Assembly: GCA_949361645.1 (NCBI GenBank)
Contig: OX442418.1
Coordinates: 9,389,821 to 9,453,820, forward strand
DNA: 64,000 nucleotides
Reading direction: 5' to 3'
Origin: Spongilla lacustris
Lineage: Eukaryota; Porifera; Demospongiae; Spongillida; Spongillidae
The translations under genes and the position numbers were made by a program. The stretch's first letter is position 1; every line of letters starts with the position of its first letter. Below the pieces are notes generated by a model. That model was not told where the DNA came from. It saw nothing but the letters and a program-made list of their open reading frames with translations, and did not search any database. Shown here piece after piece: positions 1 to 11,775 of this stretch.

Positions 1-3000
1 AAATGTGTCACCAAGGCATGAAGTGGAAGCACATCTGCCGTCACCCTATGCATTCTGTGACACTTGATAGAGTCCCAGAAATTACAAAAATACACCAGGG
101 GTGTTCCCCACAGATTAAGGACTCAGCTAAACATTTTTCTTACCACCCCTACCCTTCCTGTACATGGCTCAACAAGGCATGCAGTGGAAACACATTTGCT
201 CAATTCTGCAGTCACCCAATGCCTTGACAGTGTCCCAGAAAGTACACCAACTCAACAGTGGTGTATCACACACATGTCTCACTAGTGGAGACTCAGCTAA
301 ATATTATTCTAACCACCCCTACCCTCCCTATACATGTGTCAACAAGGCATGCAGTGGAAGTGCATTCACTCCACCTGCAGTCATCCTATGCATTCAGTGA
401 CACTTGATAGAGTCCCAGAAACTACAAATATACACCAGGGGTCTTCCCCACACATGTCTCACTAGTGGGGACTCAGCTAAACACTTTTCCAACCACCCCT
501 ACCATTCCTGTACATGGCTCAACAAGGCATGCAGTGGAACACATTTGCTCAATTCTGCAGTCACTCTATGCATTCTGTGGCACTTGACAGTGTCCCAGAA
601 ATAACACCAACTCAACAGTGGTGTACCACACACATGTCTCACTAGTGGGGACTCAGCTAAATATTTTTCTAACCACCCCTACCCTCCGAATACATGTGTC
701 AACAAGGCATGCAGTGGAAGCGCATTCACTCCATCTGCAGTCATCCTATGCATTCTGTGACACTTGATAGAGTCCCAGAAATTACATACATACACTAGGG
801 GTCTTCCCCACATATGCCTCACTAGTGGGGACTCAGCTAAACATTTTTCTAACCACCCCTACCCTTCCTGTACATGGCTCAACAAGGCATGCAGTAGAAA
901 CATATTCGCTCCATTCTGCAGTCACCCAATGCCTTGACAGTGTCCCAGAAAGTACACCAACTCAACAGTGGTGTACCACACACATGTCTCACTAGTGGGG
1001 ACTCAGCTAAACATTTATCTAACCACCCCTACCCTCCCTATACATGTGTCAACAAGGCATGCATTAGAAACATATTTGCAGTCACATTATGCATTCTGTG
1101 GCACTTGATAGAGTCCCAGAAATTACAAAAATACACAAGGGGTGTTTCCCACACATTAAGGATTCAGCTAAACATTTTTCTAACCACCCCTACCCTTCCT
1201 GTACATGGCCCAACAAGGCATGCAGTGGAAACACATTTGCTCCATTCTGCAATCACCCAATGCATTCTGTGATACTTGACAGTGTCCCAGAAATTACACC
1301 AACTCAACATTGGTGAACCACACACATGTTTCACTAGTGGGGACTCAGCTTAACATTTTTCTAAGCACCCCTACCCTTCCTGTAAATGTGTCAACAAGGC
1401 ATGCAGTGGAAGCAGATCTTATTCATGCTGTGACACTTGATAGAGCCCCAGAAATTACAAAAATACACAAGGGGTGTTCCCCACAGATTAAGGACTCAGC
1501 TAAACATTTTTCTTACCACCCCTACCCTTCCTGTACATGGTTCAACAAGGCATGCAATAGAAACATATTTGCTCCATTCTGCAGTCACCCAATGCCTTGA
1601 CAGTGACCCAGAAAGTACACCAACTCAACAGTGGTGTATCACACACTTGTCTTACTAGTGGGGACTCAACTAAACAATTTTCTAACCACCCCTACCCTCC
1701 CTATACATGTGTCAACAAGGCATGCTGTGGAAGAACATCTCCAGTCACCTTATGCATTCTGTGACATTTGATAGTGTCCCAGAAATTACAAAAATACACC
1801 AGGGGTGTTCCCCACACATGTCTCACTAGTGGGGACTCAACTAAACACTTTTCTAACCAACCCTACCCTTCCTGTACATGGCTCAACAAGGCATGCAGTG
1901 GAAACACATTTGCTCAATTCTGCAGTCACTCTATGCATTCTGTGGCACTTGACAGTGTCCCAGAAATTACACCAACTCCACAGTGGTGTACCACACACAT
2001 GTCTCACTAGTGGGGACTCAGCTAAACATTTTTCTAACCACCCCTACCCTTCCTGTAAATGTGTCAACAAGGCATGCAGTGGAAGCACATTCGCTCCATC
2101 TGCAGTCAACCTACGCATTCTGTGACACTTGATAGAGTCCCAGAATTTACAAAAATTCACCAGGGGTGTTCCCCACACATGTCTCACTAGTGGGGACTCA
2201 GCTAAACATTTTTTTAACCACCCCTAACTTTCCTGTACATGGCTCAACATGGCATGCAGTGGAAGCACATTCGCTCCATCTGCAGTCCACCTACGCATTC
2301 TGCGACACTTGATAGAGTCCCAGAATTTACAAAAATACACCAGGGGTCTTCCCCACACATGTCTCACTAGTGTGGACTCAGCTAAACATTTTTCAAACAA
2401 CCACTACCCTTGTGTCAACAAGGTATGCAGTGGAAGCACATCTGCAGTCACCAATGCATTATGTGACACTTGATAGAGTCCCAGAAATTACACCAACTCA
2501 ACATTGGTGTACCACACACATGTTTCACTAGTGGGGACTCAGCTAAACATTTTTCTATTCACCCCTACCCTCCCTATACATGTGTCAACATGGCATGCAG
2601 TGGCAGCACATTCGCTCCATCTGCAGTCAACCTATGCATTCTGTGACACTTGATAGAGTCCCAGAAATTACAAACATACACCAGGGGTGTTAATCACACA
2701 TGTCCAACTAGTGGGGACTCAGCTAAACATTTTTCTAACCACCCCTAACCTTCCTGTACATGGCTCAACAAGGCATCCAGTGGAAACACATTTGCTCCAT
2801 TCTGCAGTCACCCATTGCATTATGTGACACTTGACAGTGTCCCAGAAATTACACCAACTCAACAGTGGTGTACCACACACATGTCTCACTAGTGGGGACT
2901 CAGCTAAACATTTTCTAACCACCCCTACCCTCCGTATACATGTGTGAACAAGGTATGCAGTGGAAGCACATGCGCTCCATCTGCAGTCATCCTATGCATT

Positions 3001-3192
3001 CTGTGACACTTGACAGTGTCCCAGAAATTACACCAAAAATACACCATGGGTGTTCCCCACACATTTCTCACTAGTGCGGTATCAGCTAAGAATTTTTCTA
3101 ACCACCCCTACCATTCCTGTTGATATGTCAACAAGGCATACAGTGGAAGCACATTCGCTCCATCTGCAGTCACCCTATGCACATTCTGTGAC
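1..3192. repeat. Satellite array, ~160-180 bp monomer, dimeric organisation
   Basis: About 18 head-to-tail copies of a 160-182 bp monomer. The landmark GGGACTCAGCTAAACATTT recurs near 118, 288, 469, 649, 829, 998, 1160, 1341, 1492, 1663, 1833, 2015, 2196, 2376, 2535, 2716, 2895 and 3078. Two monomer types often alternate: one has TACATGGCTCAACAAGGC and AGAGTCCCAGAAATTACA, the other TACATGTGTCAACAAGGC and CAGTGTCCCAGAAATTACACC. This suggests a higher-order unit of about 350 bp. The array runs off the left edge and ends at about 3192 with a degenerate copy. Small ORFs inside it are products of the periodicity. Confidence 0.95.
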
Positions 3193-4570
3193 AATGGACA
3201 CTGTCCTACCTAAGAGATAGAGACCCTCTTATTTCCTTTGATGTCCAGACCATTGGGACCCCTCTAATGGGAACCCCCTTTAATGTCATTGGGTCATCTC
3301 TTAATTAATAATGTGTGCACCATTGGGAGTCTTCTTTGGCTCTTGCTCCCCTGAGGCACACGTACCTTAGCGTGGTGGGACGTTACAGTGCGAGCTGTTT
3401 CAGCGAGTTGCATGTTGTTGGGTTGGTTCTGCTCGAAACGACGCTGTTTTCTCTGAATACTGTCTGTAACAGGAAACGAATGCGCCGTGCGTAGTACGTA
3501 GGCTTACATTCTGAACCGATGCTTACCTATTCGCGTATACCATAGCGTCTTTGATGAATCACGTTCTGCTCTACGTGGTTACATGCACCCGTGTAGCTGC
3601 AGTGCTGTACGCGCGTACTTGCCGGATCGATGGATCGAATTGAAATGATGCCCACCGAGTTTGGTTTGTTATTAAAACCGTTACTGCTGTTACAAACGGC
3701 GCGGTATGGCATGATTTGGGTTCTATAAAGATGCTGTGTTTTTAAAACACTGAAGCACTGCCTGGGAAACAACTTATTTAACGGCTTGGGGTCATTGATG
3801 GTAAAAACACTGGGTTTTACAATATTTGCTCCTGCATCTGCATGGGCCACGATGACTATTCGGATAGGTGAATGCAAAGTGCCCGCAATATGATGTTGCA
3901 GAGATGCAAAGTTTAGGAGGGTGGGGCTGTGTTGTGGCAATGTATCACGTGAATGCAATAATTATTCAATTATGTTCACGTGAGGAACTCTCGTTCTTGT
4001 TATTTTATATGGATACCGCGCATGCGTAAGCGCTGCCTAACTTCAACAGCTTTAAACTCTGCTTCCAAAACACGAATCAATGCAATTGTTAGTTCCACAA
4101 TTAGAGTATGACTTCCTCTACGGGTCTAATAATTCAAACTCTGCTTTTCCCAAGTCCAATTAATCAATTCCGTTTTAAACATTTGGCTTCGTTAGGCACC
4201 AGGCAAGATGGTAAACTGTTTATTGGCACGATTATTGGATGCTCCTTTGCAAAGATTTACCGCGATATTGGTGATTTATATGCTATAGCTTGACTTTGAG
4301 CGGGGGTTTTCCCGCAAAAACCTTAGATAAGGTAGATCACGTGATAAGTAATATTAATAGCTATAAAAATTAATTTTTACACACTCTCTGGGGGTTGTTG
4401 CTTGTTGATCAATGCATTGGCATGTATTAAATAAACTTAATAATAACTTTATATTAATAGCTTTAAGTTAGTCATTGGCATGATTTTTACTTCAAACAGC
4501 ATAATTTTACAATGTTCAGTTCTGGAGTTATAGCAATTCAAACATTTTGCGCGACTTTTGGATCACCCTG
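3193..4570. other. No recognised gene
   Basis: Unique, mixed-composition sequence. A 143-codon minus-strand open frame (3527-3958) has no recognisable motif or flanking splice signals and reads like chance coding. AT-rich DNA occupies 4340-4500. I see no RNA gene or promoter here. Confidence 0.5.
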
Positions 4571-7026
4571 TATAATGCAGTGCATGGTGCATGTGTACAA
4601 CGTATATACGGCGGCGCGGCGTATTGCAGCTAGCAATGCGGCAAAAGTAAGGGTGTGTACACCATCTGGCGTAAGTGGTGTGTACACCATAGTGTACACC
4701 CACTTACGCCAGATCGCTATAGGTCACATTTACAACTATAACACATACAATATACCATGTATACTCACATAAATAAAAAAACTAGAACAAAATATGAGAG
4801 TCAATTGTACAAGCTGTAAAAAGGCTTCTCTTGACACCATGCAGGTCAATGTATCAGACATATAATGGCCAAGATGACAGCGTGTCTCTCGCAAGGCGGC
4901 ATGCATCTCAACTACATGATGGTTAAGCTATAGGCCTGCATGGTTCCATTTAACAGAGAGCAGAGAGGCCAATTGCTTATAGCTTGTTGTGGCTTGAGGC
5001 CCATGGCCACCAGTGCTATATCACATTGCACTAAGCAATCACTTTAATGCGGATTGCATGCATGCATGGAGAAAAAAATGGACTTCCTATATACGTGCAT
5101 GTGAGTCAGTTGAATCCTTCAAAACTGTTACTTTGCTCAGTATATGATGCACGACACGACCTCTGCATGAACAATATTGCATGGGACATGGAGAGATCGA
5201 GGTGTGTGGACATGGAGGGAGGCACGAGGTGGCATGGGAACGTGATGAAGCATGTGGATATGGAGGGGGTACGGGGACACGAAGGGAAGCAACTGCAAAT
5301 ACAGCAGGCAACTGTGCATGGAATGGATGCCATATGGCAGATAGCTATGGTACAGACAGACAAGTAAGTAACTACAGCAGGCAAATGTGGAATGGACCCT
5401 ATGGCAGACAGCTATCGAGCAGAAAGACAAGTAACTAAAGCAGGCAACTGTGGAATTCATGGACCGTATATGGCATACAGCTATGAAGCAGACAGATATA
5501 TAAGTATATAATTATCACGGAATAGTCCGTCGTGGAGCAAATAGACGATTAATACAGCAGCAGGCAACTGTGGAATGGACCGTGCATGGATCAGAGCAGA
5601 TAGACAAGTAACTAGTCTAATCTAATGTAAATGTCTAATCTAATAATGGAGGGACACATATGGAAGAAGCTGGACCAGGTGATGCGGCGCATCTAAACAG
5701 CACACTATCTGGTATCAATTCTGATGGCTAAGACAGTGATAACAAGGAGCCCGATGTCGAGACCTCAGAAACGGTTACGCCAATCGCCCCCTGAACGAGA
5801 ATCCACATGACCTCATCCCACTACCTAAAACGAACACGTCACGCCCCCTCCCATTATGACTGGTATTCTGGTTGGTGACGCTTCGGCTATGGGAGTGCCT
5901 CTTTGCAAAAGGAGATAGTGTAGCAATTGGACGTATATTTTTGGTGTATGTATGTATGCGTGGGTGTTTAGCTGTGTAGCTCTACGCATGCGCTGGTAAA
6001 ATGTATATAAACCCTATCATTGCCCTTTTATAGCGGTCTGCTGATAATTATACAATTGCTGCGATTTGCTATAAGACTCACTAAGCAATATAATATGATC
6101 TAGATGTATTACCCTAGCTCGCGATCAACAATTGACCATGCAGTGGAGGTTGTGAGAAAGCTAGCACATCATCAAATGGGGAGTATCGACTACAATGTTG
6201 TGTTTGTGTGTACAGTGTATTTTATGATATTAAGTTATAGCTCCGAGTGCAGCTGCTGCTACTACTTGCAGTAGTTCCTCCTCCATGAAAAAAGTGCACA
6301 CTCAGTGTATGACAGTTTACGTAGCGTTGTAAGAATTTGAATAGTTGTACAAATTAAATTCCCAAAGCTTGTTTCTATAACAAAAGTAGCTTATGTAGCA
6401 TACATGCATGTACTCTCATCTGCAAAGAATTTAGTCATCTTTATGCATCCATGATGGACGTATAGGATCTCATGCATATTAATATGCACTTGGCGCAAAA
6501 AGAGCTAACTGAGTATCATGAGATACACTTCAAAACTGTCTGATCGATTCCCTAAAAAGGCTTGTATTGTTATTAATCTTAAGCGCATGCAGAACTAACT
6601 ATTATTCCAGACATTCTAGCCCCTAAGCGAACATAGAAATTCATGGTCAGACGTATCATTACGAATATGCATGTCTTATACATGTATGAGCGGACCATGT
6701 GTTGTGTGTGATTGGATTATGCTTTGTGTGTGAGTGGACCATGTGTGATGTCTGAACGTGTCAGAGAGAATCTAACAATTTAAGAATATGTATATTCATT
6801 TACATTGCTGGAGGGTGAACAGAATTGCACGGATGCTTGCTTCTCAGGTATATGTGAACTGTGCCCTTCATAATCACCAGCTTTAACATTCATACTGAAA
6901 CCTGCACAATGCAGCAGCATGCATGCACCATTGCTCCTTCACTGGTACATGTTACTGTGTGCATTATGGCGTCTGGGTGGTGTGCTGCTCACTGTTGTGC
7001 GGAAGCTGAACTTATAGGAGGAGGTG
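4571..7026 (+). repeat. Left arm of large inverted repeat
   Basis: Several blocks are reverse complements of 11940-13375. The outer tip TATAATGCAGTGCATGGTGC pairs with the end near 13375. The block around 5565-5615 (GCAGGCAACTGTGGAATGG) pairs with 13060-13120. The long block 6090-7020, beginning TAGATGTATTACCCTAGCTC, pairs with 11945-12660. The segment 5620-6090 has no partner, so the arms are unequal. Both tips sit in a TA-TAATGCAG context, compatible with a TA target duplication. A cut-and-paste element or an inverted duplication would both fit. Confidence 0.8.
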
Positions 7027-7027
7027 A

Positions 7028-7744
7028 TACGTAAGTAGTAGCGCAGGCCGCAGCGAATCGGTGCACAAATTTGGCGCTTGGATCCAACCGGAAATCACGT
7101 AAGCTCAACATCCTTAGAATAGCGCAGTTTTTGTTGTGAGCTCTTAGGATTCTAGCGGCAAAGACTTTCTGGCTGCGTCGTTTTTACGTTATAGAAAGGA
7201 CAGATGAGTACTATCGCGCACATTACAGTTCCCCTACATGTACAATTGATGTACGTTTGTACCGTTAATTTGTTCTCAAAACCGAGTTGCATCGTGTTTT
7301 CAGTTCTTTCTATATATATACTGATCACTGTTACAACTGAGCACTGTGATGTTTTACGTCAGTTGGAAAGGTGAGGGTGGCTCGAAGGTTAATTATCACG
7401 CGCGCATATGGACAATTTTTGTACGAATCATTAGGTTAGAGAGCCAAATTTCGATGTGCTACATGCACATGGATATTGATCGTTCCGATGCCTTTGCATT
7501 TTCCTCTTTTTTTTTTCTACCCAAATGACTACATGACTGGCGTTGGAGCCGAGCACGTATGATTATAATAACACAAAGGAACAACAGAAATACCTTGTAG
7601 ATGAGGGGTTTTCTTTTTTCTTAGTGCTTCCTTTTACGGCTTTTAGGCACTAATGAGCTCACGTGATTTCCTTTTGGATGCAAGCGCCTTTTTATACGCG
7701 GATTTGGGCACCGATTTGCTACGACCTGCGCTACTAGTTACGTA
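7028..7744. mobile_element. MITE with ~80 bp terminal inverted repeats
   Basis: The left end TACGTAAGTAGTAGCGCAGG is the reverse complement, with one mismatch, of the right end CCTGCGCTACTAGTTACGTA. Imperfect pairing continues for about 80 bp through CAAATCGGTGCACAAA and GGAAATCACGTAAGCTCA. The interior has no convincing coding capacity. It lies between the left arm of the large inverted repeat and the 3' LTR of the gypsy element, forming a three-level nest. Confidence 0.8.
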
Positions 7745-7748
7745 CCAC

Positions 7749-7900
7749 TGTAGTGTCTCACGTCAGAGTTCGATAGCTAAGTTGTAATGGCAATGCGACA
7801 GCATACACACACGAGGACACCACATTAAAAATACAATATACATATATGCGCAACACCAGTTCCCAGACCTACACTAATTATTACAATCCAATACACTACA
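7749..7900 (-). mobile_element. 3' LTR of Ty3/gypsy element (152 bp)
   Basis: A direct repeat of 11776-11939 starting TGTAGTGTCTCACGTCAGAG and ending ACACTACA (TG...CA termini). It differs from the other LTR by two substitutions and lacks 12 bp (GCGCACTACATA). The near identity implies recent insertion. Flanking pentamers ACCAC (left) and ACAAC (right) could be a five-base target duplication with one change. Confidence 0.92.
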
Positions 7901-7915
7901 TCTCCTTCCCTCCTT
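7901..7915 (-). promoter_or_regulatory. Polypurine tract
   Basis: Minus strand AAGGAGGGAAGGAGA directly abuts the 3' LTR, the position expected for the plus-strand DNA primer of an LTR retrotransposon. Confidence 0.85.
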
Positions 7916-7929
7916 AAGATCAGAATCTG

Positions 7930-8229
7930 TCAGGTGGCCGTCTGTTTCTTGCTGGATAACGGCGCTGAGGTGTGGGTGGGGTCTTGGGTGAGCGTAGTCT
8001 CAGTAGGAGGGGTAGCACCTTCAGTTGTGTCTTGTCCCGGATTAGTCAGTTTAACTGGTGATAGGTCAGTCACACAGGGCAGGTTACCATCCTTTAATGG
8101 TATCACTGGTGGCAATGATGGTGATTCTGATATGAGTGGCTTAATGTGGTCAATATGCCTCTTCCACAACACCTCTGCTCCTTGCATTTGTACCACATAA
8201 GAGGTTGGGCCACTTCTTTCCACGACCAC
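7930..8229 (-). CDS. Gypsy integrase C-terminal tail
   Basis: A 99-residue frame beginning ERSGPTSYVVQMQG and WKRHIDHIKP, the GPY/F-like barrel at the end of gypsy integrases, followed by a Pro/Thr-rich tail ending 15 bp before the polypurine tract. It is in a different frame from the core. The ~195 bp gap to 8425 still encodes integrase-like sequence on inspection but contains stops. Confidence 0.85.
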   Translation of the reverse strand: MVVERSGPTSYVVQMQGAEVLWKRHIDHIKPLISESPSLPPVIPLKDGNLPCVTDLSPVKLTNPGQDTTEGATPPTETTLTQDPTHTSAPLSSKKQTAT

Positions 8230-8424
8230 ACCTTCTTTTCACATCTTATTCCTGGGGTCATAAGCTAGAACTTGTTCTCCAACCAAACACTCTCTGAGTC
8301 TGGCTCCAGCATCATGGGTTTTTTTCTGTTGAGCCTGGTGATCAAATACAGTCTTATCTACACTGGGTCTCAACAAATCCAATAAGGATCGCAGTCTCCG
8401 TCCCAAAAACAATGTACTTGGGGC

Positions 8425-9099
8425 TTAATTGGTGGTAGTGTGTGGTGTATTACGATACGAGAGCAGGAAGCTGTTTAACTTTTGGGACAGATTACTTGAA
8501 TTTGCTCCATTCACCTTCATAGCAGTCTTGAAGGTCTGCACAAACCGTTCTGCCAACCCATTGGAGGAGGGATGGTATGGGGCACATTGGATATGCTTCA
8601 CTCCATTCTGCTTCAAGAACATGGCAAATTCATCAGACACAAATTGAGGACCATTATCACTAACTAACTGCTCTGGAATACCATATGATCCAAATAACTG
8701 TCTCAAGGCTTCAATAGTCTGAACAGCTGTGGTGGAAGACATAGGTATCACCTCTGGCCATTTAGAATGAGCGTCCACCACTATGAGAAACATCCTGCTT
8801 AAGAAGGGGCCAGCAAAATCCACATGAATACGGCGCCACGGACGTGTCGGCCAAATCCAAGGATGCAAGGGTGCAACGCTTGGTGTATATTTATGTGACT
8901 GACAACTTAGGCATCCTTTTACAAGATCCTCCAACTCTAGGTCCAACCCTGGCCACCAAACATGAGCTCGAGCCAGCATCTTCATCCGCACTACTCCAGG
9001 ATGGTCCCTATGTAGCTCTGCCTTCACCTGATGCTGGAGTTGGGGAGGTACTACCACACGAATTCCCCAGAATAAAGTTACATTCGATTGATAGCTCAT
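8425..9099 (-). CDS. Gypsy integrase core
   Basis: Integrase portion of the same element. The N-terminal HHCC zinc module is visible (HRDHPG ... CLSCQ). The catalytic core follows, with the first Asp in HVDFAGP, the second in VSDNGPQF, and the Glu in NGLAERFVQTF, matching the DDE triad. The frame ends at 8425 after the LLSYRNTPHTTTN motif typical of the core's end, where a stop or shift separates it from the C-terminal domain. All catalytic residues are retained, so the defects lie elsewhere. Confidence 0.93.
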   Translation of the reverse strand: MSYQSNVTLFWGIRVVVPPQLQHQVKAELHRDHPGVVRMKMLARAHVWWPGLDLELEDLVKGCLSCQSHKYTPSVAPLHPWIWPTRPWRRIHVDFAGPFLSRMFLIVVDAHSKWPEVIPMSSTTAVQTIEALRQLFGSYGIPEQLVSDNGPQFVSDEFAMFLKQNGVKHIQCAPYHPSSNGLAERFVQTFKTAMKVNGANSSNLSQKLNSFLLSYRNTPHTTTN

Positions 9100-9822
9100 T
9101 TCTCCTAATCCAATAAGGTTTCAACTCATCTGTTACCACTGAGGGCCACCCCTCTCGCACATACTGGATTACCTTACTTAATAAAGGATCCCTTAATGTG
9201 TCAATTTGTACTTGATCAGCCTGCACGGGTAAGGCTTCAATCTGTGACACGTTCAGCGAATTGATATCTGGGTCAGAGTGTGTCACTTCTGGAAGGGGCA
9301 ATCTTGACAGTCCATCCACGTTTCCATGTTCTTGTGTGGGGCGAAACTCAATCTTGTAACTGTAGGCTGCTAAAATGAGGGCCCATCTCTGCAATCTGGC
9401 AGCCGCAAGTTCTGGAATTCCCTGTTTGGGCCCCAAGATGCACAGCAATGGTTTGTGATCTGTAACTAGGATGAACGACCGGCCATACAGGTAATATGAA
9501 ATTTCTTGATACCAAAAATCAAGGACAGTGCCTCTTTTTTCAACTGGGCATAGTTGCGCTCTGCCTGAGACAACGTACGAGAGGCATATGCTATTGGATG
9601 TTCACTTCCATCAGGGAGAATGTGCGAAATCACTGCCCCTACCCCGGTTGCAGAGGCATCCCCAGCTAGCTTGATAGGTAAGTGAGGGTTATAGTGCACC
9701 ATTACTGGGGCTCTTGCTAACACTTTCTTCACGGTGTTAAAAGCTTGTTCACACTTCTTGCACCACACCCAAAGCTGGTTTCCCTTTAGTAAATCATTTA
9801 GTGGACCTAGCAGGGTAGACAA
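9008..9822 (-). pseudogene. Gypsy RNase H and linker, frameshifted
   Basis: Two overlapping-in-order frames together cover RNase H. At 9822-9466: FNTVKKVLARAPV, LAGDASATGVGAVISH (first catalytic Asp) and YASRTLSQAERNYAQLKKE. At 9448-9008: RWALILAAYSYKIEFRPTQ, then HGNVDGLSRLP, the usual end of RNase H, and the spacer to the integrase. The break lies near 9460, at the LVTDHKPL-type motif, and means one or two bases gained or lost. It follows directly from the RT frame and leads into the integrase. Confidence 0.88.
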
Positions 9823-11755
9823 ATTGGGGATGAACCAACCCCAAAAAAGATCTCAGTTCCTTCCTATTTTGGGGAATTGGTACCTGCTCAATAGCTTCGA
9901 CCTTTGTAGGTGATGTGTGTATGCCCTCCTTATCAATGACATGACCCAAAAACTCAAGGGAGTCCTTTAGAAATGCACATTTGTCCATCTTGGCCTTAAT
10001 ACCATAGGCCGCCAATTGTTTCAATACTTTCTCTATGTTTTGCAAATGCTCAGTAGTGTTTGCACCTGTTATGAGGATGTCATCAATGTAACACAACACC
10101 CGAGGTATACCCAACAGCACAGACTCCATTAACCTCTGGAAAATGGCAGGGGTAGATGCAACTCCAAATGGCAGGCAAGTAAACCTATACAACCCTTTGT
10201 GTGTGTTTAGTGTAACCAAATTCTTTGACTCCTCGTCAAGCTCAAGTTGTAAGTATGCCTGGCTTAAATCCATTTTGGAGAACTGTTGACCCCCTGATAA
10301 GGTCGCAAACAACTCTTCTGGCTTGGGCAAGGGGTGCTGATCCACGTCTAAACAAGGATTTAATGTGACCACAGGTACTATGGGTGTAGCCCAATCTGAA
10401 TGAGATACTTTTTCCACAATTCCCAACTTCTCTAGACGATCAAGCTCAGTTTTAACTGCACCCCTCAAGGCAAAAGGCACACAGCGAGCCCTACAAAACT
10501 TGGGTGTAATCCCTTGTTTAAGTGCTAGTTTGGCCTTAAATGACTTGATGGTACCCAGCTCAGCTGAAAAGACACATTCATATTCTTTTAACATCCTTCC
10601 AAGCTCTTCTGATGCCCCTGAATGTACCATTTGTATTTCTTTCCAATTCAGCCTGATGTGTTTTAACCAATCCCTTCCCAAGAGACTGGGACCCTTTCCC
10701 TGCACAACGTAAACTTTCAGGCTGTAAACCTGAGAGCCATACTCTACCTTAGCTGGTAAGGTACCCTTAACGGCTATAGGCTCACCAGTGTATGTCCTCA
10801 AAAGAGCAGTTGTTGGTTGGCAAACACTGTGAGGAAATAACTGTTGTTGCACAGATTCTGGAATGATTGACACTGCTGCTCCAGTATCCAGTTCCATCAC
10901 TGTCTCCTTCCCGTTGAGCTTCACTCTCACTACTATGGGTGATGACAAAGGTTTGCGGAGGACATACACAGTATTGAAAACACCCAGAGATTCAGCATCA
11001 TCTTCATCTGCCTCAACACACATCTGCCCCTTGCTCTCACGTTTCTCTGCGTGCCCACTAGGGCACACTCTAGCTATATGCCCTGGTCTCCCGCATTTAA
11101 AACACACAATTTTCTTGTAGCGGCCAGCACCATTACCAGAACTTTGCCTTGGTGGACCCTTTATGACCTTCTCTACCATGCATTTCTCTGAGTCTTCTAA
11201 TTTCTCTATGGGGCAGGCCAACTGTTCACAGGAATTCTTCTTCCCCTCACAAAACCCAGCTGCAGCCTCAATCCCCTGAGCTATTTCAAAAGCCCTACTT
11301 AGGGTCAAATCCGCTTCAGTTAGTAACTTTAGTTGCATTGCCTCACTCAACACCCCACATACTAACCTATCCCTCAGTGCTTCTTCTAAGAAGGTGCCGA
11401 ACGAGCAAGAGGCCGCTAGTCTTCTTAATTCAGACAAAAATACGGCGATAGACTCACCCTGTTTCTGGTCTCGTTTGTGGTAACGGAAACGTTCGGGAAT
11501 TACTATCGGCCTTGGCTCAAAATGGCGGGTCAACGCAGCAACTAACTCAGAAAATTTCTTGACTTTAGGCTTAGAAGGGGCCAACAAGTCGCGCAAAACC
11601 GAGTAGGTCTTACTTCCCAACACGCTTAGGAAAACGGGAACCTTTCTCTCCTCTTCTATTTTGTTGGCCTCAAAATACAACTCGACCCGCTCTACATACG
11701 CCGTTAGTGACTCGCACTCAGGAACGAACTCACCTAACTTTCCGACGGTTGCCAT
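9794..11755 (-). CDS. Gypsy gag-protease-reverse transcriptase frame
   Basis: The nucleocapsid, protease and reverse transcriptase part of the element. I start at the ATG at 11755 (MATVGKLGEF) because the upstream in-frame ATG at 11788 lies inside the 5' LTR. A capsid-like helical region comes first, then the CCHC knuckle CFKCGRPGHIARVC at about 11117-11075, the aspartic protease motif MELDTGAAVSII near 10890, and RT with FSKMDLSQAYLQLELDEE and the catalytic YIDD box at about 10095-10085. The frame is lost after the SFLGLV motif near 9840, where several nucleotides appear deleted, and continues in another frame. Gag and pol share one frame without an intervening stop. Confidence 0.93.
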   Translation of the reverse strand: MATVGKLGEFVPECESLTAYVERVELYFEANKIEEERKVPVFLSVLGSKTYSVLRDLLAPSKPKVKKFSELVAALTRHFEPRPIVIPERFRYHKRDQKQGESIAVFLSELRRLAASCSFGTFLEEALRDRLVCGVLSEAMQLKLLTEADLTLSRAFEIAQGIEAAAGFCEGKKNSCEQLACPIEKLEDSEKCMVEKVIKGPPRQSSGNGAGRYKKIVCFKCGRPGHIARVCPSGHAEKRESKGQMCVEADEDDAESLGVFNTVYVLRKPLSSPIVVRVKLNGKETVMELDTGAAVSIIPESVQQQLFPHSVCQPTTALLRTYTGEPIAVKGTLPAKVEYGSQVYSLKVYVVQGKGPSLLGRDWLKHIRLNWKEIQMVHSGASEELGRMLKEYECVFSAELGTIKSFKAKLALKQGITPKFCRARCVPFALRGAVKTELDRLEKLGIVEKVSHSDWATPIVPVVTLNPCLDVDQHPLPKPEELFATLSGGQQFSKMDLSQAYLQLELDEESKNLVTLNTHKGLYRFTCLPFGVASTPAIFQRLMESVLLGIPRVLCYIDDILITGANTTEHLQNIEKVLKQLAAYGIKAKMDKCAFLKDSLEFLGHVIDKEGIHTSPTKVEAIEQVPIPQNRKELRSFLGLVHPQFVYPARSTK

Positions 11756-11757
11756 GA

Positions 11758-11775
11758 TCCCACCCTTGTCGCCAG
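11758..11775 (-). promoter_or_regulatory. Probable primer-binding site
   Basis: Minus strand TGGCGACAAGGGTGGGAT begins one base inside the 5' LTR boundary and starts with TGG, as expected for pairing with a tRNA 3' CCA end. The tRNA species was not identified. Confidence 0.6.

Noticed and set aside
3..2922. Many ORFs of 60-112 codons within the satellite, e.g. CTWLNKACSGN peptides
   Set aside because: They repeat with the monomer period, shift frame between copies and occur on both strands; products of tandem DNA.
5659..5795. Possible small ORF MEEAGPGDAAHLNSTLSG in the left inverted arm
   Set aside because: Stops after 23 codons, no splice signal, and the segment has no partner in the other arm.
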